Of a DNA stretch of 64,000 bases, positions 60,808-64,000 are shown in pieces. The notes beneath the pieces were generated by a model. That model did no database searches and was not told where the DNA came from. It saw nothing but the letters and a program-made list of their open reading frames with translations. This stretch comes from Ancylobacter novellus. Its GTDB lineage: Bacteria > Pseudomonadota > Alphaproteobacteria > Rhizobiales > Xanthobacteraceae. The stretch's first letter is position 1, and each line of letters begins with the position of its first letter. The position numbers and the translations under genes are program-made. The DNA lies in assembly GCA_003241485.1 (NCBI GenBank), contig QFQD01000030.1:1-64000 (forward strand), given 5' to 3'.

Positions 60808-63800
60808 TCAGCTCCGCACGACCTGGTAGCCGGCGTCGAGATTGATGACGAACTTGTTGTCGGCCGATCTCAGGATGCCCGCGATGATAGTCCCGAGGTT
60901 CGCCGAGATCGCCTGCAGGGTGGAGACGTTCAGCAGCAGCGCCGTGATCGACCCGTTGGCGATCAGGTTCATGTTGATGCTCACCACCCCGGTGGTGGTG
61001 TTGACGATGAACATCGGGTTGAAGACGCCGGACTCCATCAATCCGATGGAGAACCGGCTGGCATCCATCTGGATTTCGGAGACGGCCTCGCCGCCGATCA
61101 GGCGCGCCAGCACGCGCATGGCGGCGCGGGCCGTGCCGACGCCGTCACTCACCTCCGCTTCGAGGTACCAGGCCGAGAGAGCGCCAGACGGCACCGCGCC
61201 GGCCACGAACCGGACCTTGAGGCTGGCCTCGACATTGCCGATCGCCGCTTCAAGTTCGGTGATCGCTTCCGCCACCGCCGAACCCGGCCCAACGGCGGCG
61301 GTGATGCGATCGGTCACGCTGGCATCGAGCGCGCCGACCGAGGCCTCTACGGTGAGGATGGCCTGCGCGAGAGCCGATTCCGGCCCGGTCGCGACTTCCA
61401 GCTTTTCCAGCACCCGAGCCGTGGACTGGCCGACCGTCGAGGTCAGATCGCGCAGCAGCACCTGGCGGTCGGTGTAGCTCTGCGCATCGACTTCGGCGAG
61501 CAGGCGGTTGATGTCCTCAATCGCCTTGGCGGTGACGCGCTGAACGTCCTTCACCTCGCGCAGCACATAGTCGCGCACGCCGGCCTCGAACATCTCCTTG
61601 GTGACGGTGATGTTGTCGGCGCCCCGCACCGGGGCGGCGATGACGGTGCGTGCCCATCCGCCCGGCCGGCCCTGCAGATTGATGCCGGCCACCTCGAACC
61701 AGGCGGCCGCGGCCTCTACTACGGCGGTGAGATAAGGCGCGCGCACCTCGCCGAGCGGGGTGTAGCTGGCGCCCTCGTCATAGGAGATCCGCGTCATGTA
61801 GGACGCCGCGCCGGCGGCCGGAAACCAGCTCGCGTCGAGCGTCGGCGGGTGCTCGCTGGGGCGGATACGCGCCACCAGCCCGCCGATGACCGGCAGGCGC
61901 GGCGTGGTCTGCCACGAATTGGTCGGCAGCGGCGGCGGGGCGGTCAGGTCCTCGTCATGTACGCGGGGATCATCGAGCAGCATCTCCAGCGCCACTTGGT
62001 CGCCGCTTGGCGCGCCAGAAGTGACCAGACAGCGCCTTTGCCATGTGGTGCCCAGGCCGACAGCTGCGCTCGCGCCTTCGCCGCCATCGGCGCGCGCAAG
62101 CGCCGCATTGAGCGGGCCTTGCGTGGCCTCGACCGCGGCGAGGTCGGGCGCGTCGAGCAGCGCTATATGGTCGGCCGCGCCCCGGGCGCATTTGATCGGG
62201 CCGAAGCTGCCGCCGGTGCGGGTGCGCACTCTGACGTAGTGCTGGCCGGTGCCCCAGGTCACCGGGTCGGACAGGATCAGGCCATTGCCCTCGCGGCGCG
62301 CCACCTCGGCGGAGGCGCCCCAATTGTCCGGCATGTCGGACTGCACGGCGATGGACGAGCCGACCGAGAGCAGCCGTCCGTCATGTTCGGTCGAGAGCAG
62401 CACGCGGCGGCGGCGGTAGAGGTAGCAGCGCCAGAGGAAATCCGCCTCCAGCTGGGCATGGGCGCGGCGGGTGATGCCGGGCAGCTGCTTGCGCAGCGGA
62501 CGGCTGGGGCTGGTACCGCGCGGCGAGATGATCTCGGCCGGCTTCCACGTCGTCTCGTCGACATATTCCAGCACCAGCCCGTCATAGGCGGTCGAGGGCA
62601 GGAGGTCGTACTTGAGCGAGAAACTGTCGCGGACGATCTCGCGATCGGTGAGCAGCATCGAGGGAATGCTCGCCCACTGCTCGCGAACCAGCGACAGCGT
62701 GTCGCCCAGCCAGCGGGTCTTTGCCCGCGCTGTGGCAAGGATCTGGTCGAGTTGGTCGAGGCAAAGCTCGCCCGAGGTAAAGGTGAAATCGAAGGTCTCG
62801 TCGCGCGCCTCATTGCTGGCGGCGAGATCGACAAAGGCTTGCAGATCGACCTTGGACAGTGCCCGGGCGCCGCCATAGACCGCATTAGTGGCGAGATCGA
62901 GCGCCGCCCATGCCGGCCGGCGGGTCGGCTGATCGACCCATCCCGTGCCGTTCCACACAGGGAGGATTCGGGTGTCGATAAAGTTGATGTCGCGCGCCGC
63001 GTCGCCGGACAGCTGGTCCGTCGCCTTCAGCCGCAGCGCGGTGACAGAGACATTCGCGAAGCTGGCCGGCGCGTCGATGAAGGCGCGCAGCCCCGCCCAC
63101 ATCACCTTGTCGCCGGCCTTGCCATTGGTGGTCGGCGGCAGCAGCCGGCGCACCCGCACCTCATAGCGGCCGGGCGAAACATCGGCGCGGATCGACAGGC
63201 GCACCGGCGTGCGGGTGCAGCGTGTCCAGCCGAGCGAAGGAATGCCGACCCAGCCGCCCGCCGGGGCGCCGGCGGCGTCAACCGCGCGATACTGCGCCTC
63301 CAGCACCACGCTGTGCGGGCGCATGTCGCCCTGGCTGTCGATGCTGTAAAGCCCCTCCGGCAGCACGAAGTCGATGGCGAGCGTCTTCGCCAGCGTGCCG
63401 GCGGCATTGGCCACAAAACCGCCGGCGAAGGTGGTCGACAGCTCCTGTCCCGAGACTTCGGAGGATGTTTCCACCCGCGTCGGGAACAGCGTCACCGGCT
63501 CGCCCGGCTCGCGGAACTGCAACTCCACCCCGGAAAAGGCCGGGTTTACGCCGGTCACGCGATCCCACAGCACCGTGTCGGCGACGAGGATCTGATCGCG
63601 GCGGTAGCGGCCGACGCCGTTGACGAACAAGAGATGCAGATATTGCTGGTCGCCGTCGAACTCGGCCCATGGCCGCGTCGCATAATCCGGCGCCTTGATG
63701 ATGCGGCCATAGCTGCACGGAATGGTCTGCAGCAGGCGCGCCGTGTTGCCGGTCGAGCCGAAGGCATAGACCGGATCGGGGTCCGCGCTCTGGCCACCCG

Positions 63801-63951
63801 GCTTGGTCGCCGTCAGCACGCCGATGGCGGCAGCGCCGGCGACGGCCACGCCGGTCGCTATGGCCGATGATGCGAAACCCGTCGTGCCAAAGCCCAGCGC
63901 TGCTGCAGCCGCCGACCCGATTCCCGGCGCCAGCGCGGCGATGGCGATCAT
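60808..63951 (-). CDS. Phage tail tip / host specificity protein (J/TipJ-like), start uncertain
   Basis: A protein of at least 1047 residues. The hydrophobic Ala/Gly-rich N terminus leads into PCSYGRIIKAPDYATRPWAE and YLHLLFVNGVGRYRRDQILV, typical of tail-tip proteins of the lambda J type in alphaproteobacterial siphoviruses. Fibronectin-like and helical regions follow, and a C-terminal domain with FSIGLMESGVFNPMFIVNTT. The frame stays open to the window edge (upstream STSTRSLIGLVG), so the true start may lie outside. It sets host range. Confidence 0.85.
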   Translation of the reverse strand: MIAIAALAPGIGSAAAAALGFGTTGFASSAIATGVAVAGAAAIGVLTATKPGGQSADPDPVYAFGSTGNTARLLQTIPCSYGRIIKAPDYATRPWAEFDGDQQYLHLLFVNGVGRYRRDQILVADTVLWDRVTGVNPAFSGVELQFREPGEPVTLFPTRVETSSEVSGQELSTTFAGGFVANAAGTLAKTLAIDFVLPEGLYSIDSQGDMRPHSVVLEAQYRAVDAAGAPAGGWVGIPSLGWTRCTRTPVRLSIRADVSPGRYEVRVRRLLPPTTNGKAGDKVMWAGLRAFIDAPASFANVSVTALRLKATDQLSGDAARDINFIDTRILPVWNGTGWVDQPTRRPAWAALDLATNAVYGGARALSKVDLQAFVDLAASNEARDETFDFTFTSGELCLDQLDQILATARAKTRWLGDTLSLVREQWASIPSMLLTDREIVRDSFSLKYDLLPSTAYDGLVLEYVDETTWKPAEIISPRGTSPSRPLRKQLPGITRRAHAQLEADFLWRCYLYRRRRVLLSTEHDGRLLSVGSSIAVQSDMPDNWGASAEVARREGNGLILSDPVTWGTGQHYVRVRTRTGGSFGPIKCARGAADHIALLDAPDLAAVEATQGPLNAALARADGGEGASAAVGLGTTWQRRCLVTSGAPSGDQVALEMLLDDPRVHDEDLTAPPPLPTNSWQTTPRLPVIGGLVARIRPSEHPPTLDASWFPAAGAASYMTRISYDEGASYTPLGEVRAPYLTAVVEAAAAWFEVAGINLQGRPGGWARTVIAAPVRGADNITVTKEMFEAGVRDYVLREVKDVQRVTAKAIEDINRLLAEVDAQSYTDRQVLLRDLTSTVGQSTARVLEKLEVATGPESALAQAILTVEASVGALDASVTDRITAAVGPGSAVAEAITELEAAIGNVEASLKVRFVAGAVPSGALSAWYLEAEVSDGVGTARAAMRVLARLIGGEAVSEIQMDASRFSIGLMESGVFNPMFIVNTTTGVVSINMNLIANGSITALLLNVSTLQAISANLGTIIAGILRSADNKFVINLDAGYQVVRS

Positions 63952-64000
63952 GCCGACAAGGCCGATCAGGCTTCGCGTCGAGGTCGACCCGCCGCGCGGG

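Larger units (their letters stand above)
51843..64000. mobile_element. Prophage, late region (tail, lysis, methylase); left edge in view
   Basis: From about 51.85 kb every credible gene but one small ORF is on the minus strand and phage-like: tail tip protein, receptor or fibre proteins, a small assembly-type protein, endolysin, two holin-like proteins, Dam methylase and a zinc-ribbon protein. Frequent ATGA overlaps and terminators with AAAAAGCCGCC-type arms are phage-like. The head, tail-tube and integrase genes would lie beyond 64 kb. The exact edge is not defined because the other att copy is outside the window. Confidence 0.8.

Noticed and set aside
60754..63870. 1038-codon plus-strand open frame opposite the tail-tip gene
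   Set aside because: Same kind of shadow; the minus frame has tail-tip protein motifs.
51843..64000. Phage integrase or repressor
   Set aside because: None of the visible prophage genes fits; these would be outside the window.

Overview
The window reads as chromosomal DNA from a high-GC alphaproteobacterium, most likely of the order Hyphomicrobiales. The family looks like Xanthobacteraceae (Ancylobacter/Starkeya-type), but that is inference from gene content and protein style, not a search. Supporting signs are the rplU-rpmA-GNAT-obgE-proB block, the PuuD-type membrane urate oxidase, several Pot-type ABC systems and dense ATGA-coupled operons.

Layout. (1) 1-17.9 kb is a purine and ring-nitrogen catabolism block. 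It holds xdhC (cut by the window edge), guanine deaminase, an allantoinase-OHCU decarboxylase fusion, HIU hydrolase, PuuD urate oxidase, an M20 amidohydrolase, a DUF3830 protein, an amidase and a threonine-aldolase-like enzyme. It continues with a HyuA/DUF917 pair, an Asp/Glu-hydantoin racemase, a Pot-type ABC importer whose ATPase gene is broken, and a divergent LuxR regulator. Together these convert guanine and urate through allantoin to allantoate and probably import and open a related hydantoin or ureide. (2) 17.9-22.4 kb is an RND efflux operon behind two nearly concentric palindromes. (3) 22.4-30 kb is an accessory block. It starts in a truncated glutathione S-transferase and carries ClbS/DfsB, LysR/SDR/SnoaL, an excisionase-HTH/GAF regulator, and a GMC oxidoreductase plus cytochrome P450, and it ends at tRNA-Ser(CGA). 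(4) 30-39.4 kb is core: a CsbD-like protein, L21, L27, GNAT, ObgE, ProB, and an intact polyamine-type ABC operon. (5) 39.4-51.6 kb holds a glycine-zipper lipoprotein, a second RND pump, a YghU-type GST, a frameshifted LLM monooxygenase, an AraC/MFS pair and a DedA protein. (6) About 51.85 kb to the end is the late (tail, lysis) part of a prophage on the minus strand; no integrase or head genes are in view.

The most unusual object is at 45665-45780. It is a canonical class II (Leu-like) tRNA in acceptor, D, variable and T arms, with encoded CCA and an immediate strong terminator. Its anticodon arm, however, is replaced by a 45-nt rod-like hairpin with no anticodon loop. It sits beside an uncharacterised winged-helix-like gene, a tiny ORF with a perfect Shine-Dalgarno, and a tmRNA/tRNA 3'-end-like block that suggests integration. 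This small module is the best candidate for an undescribed system.
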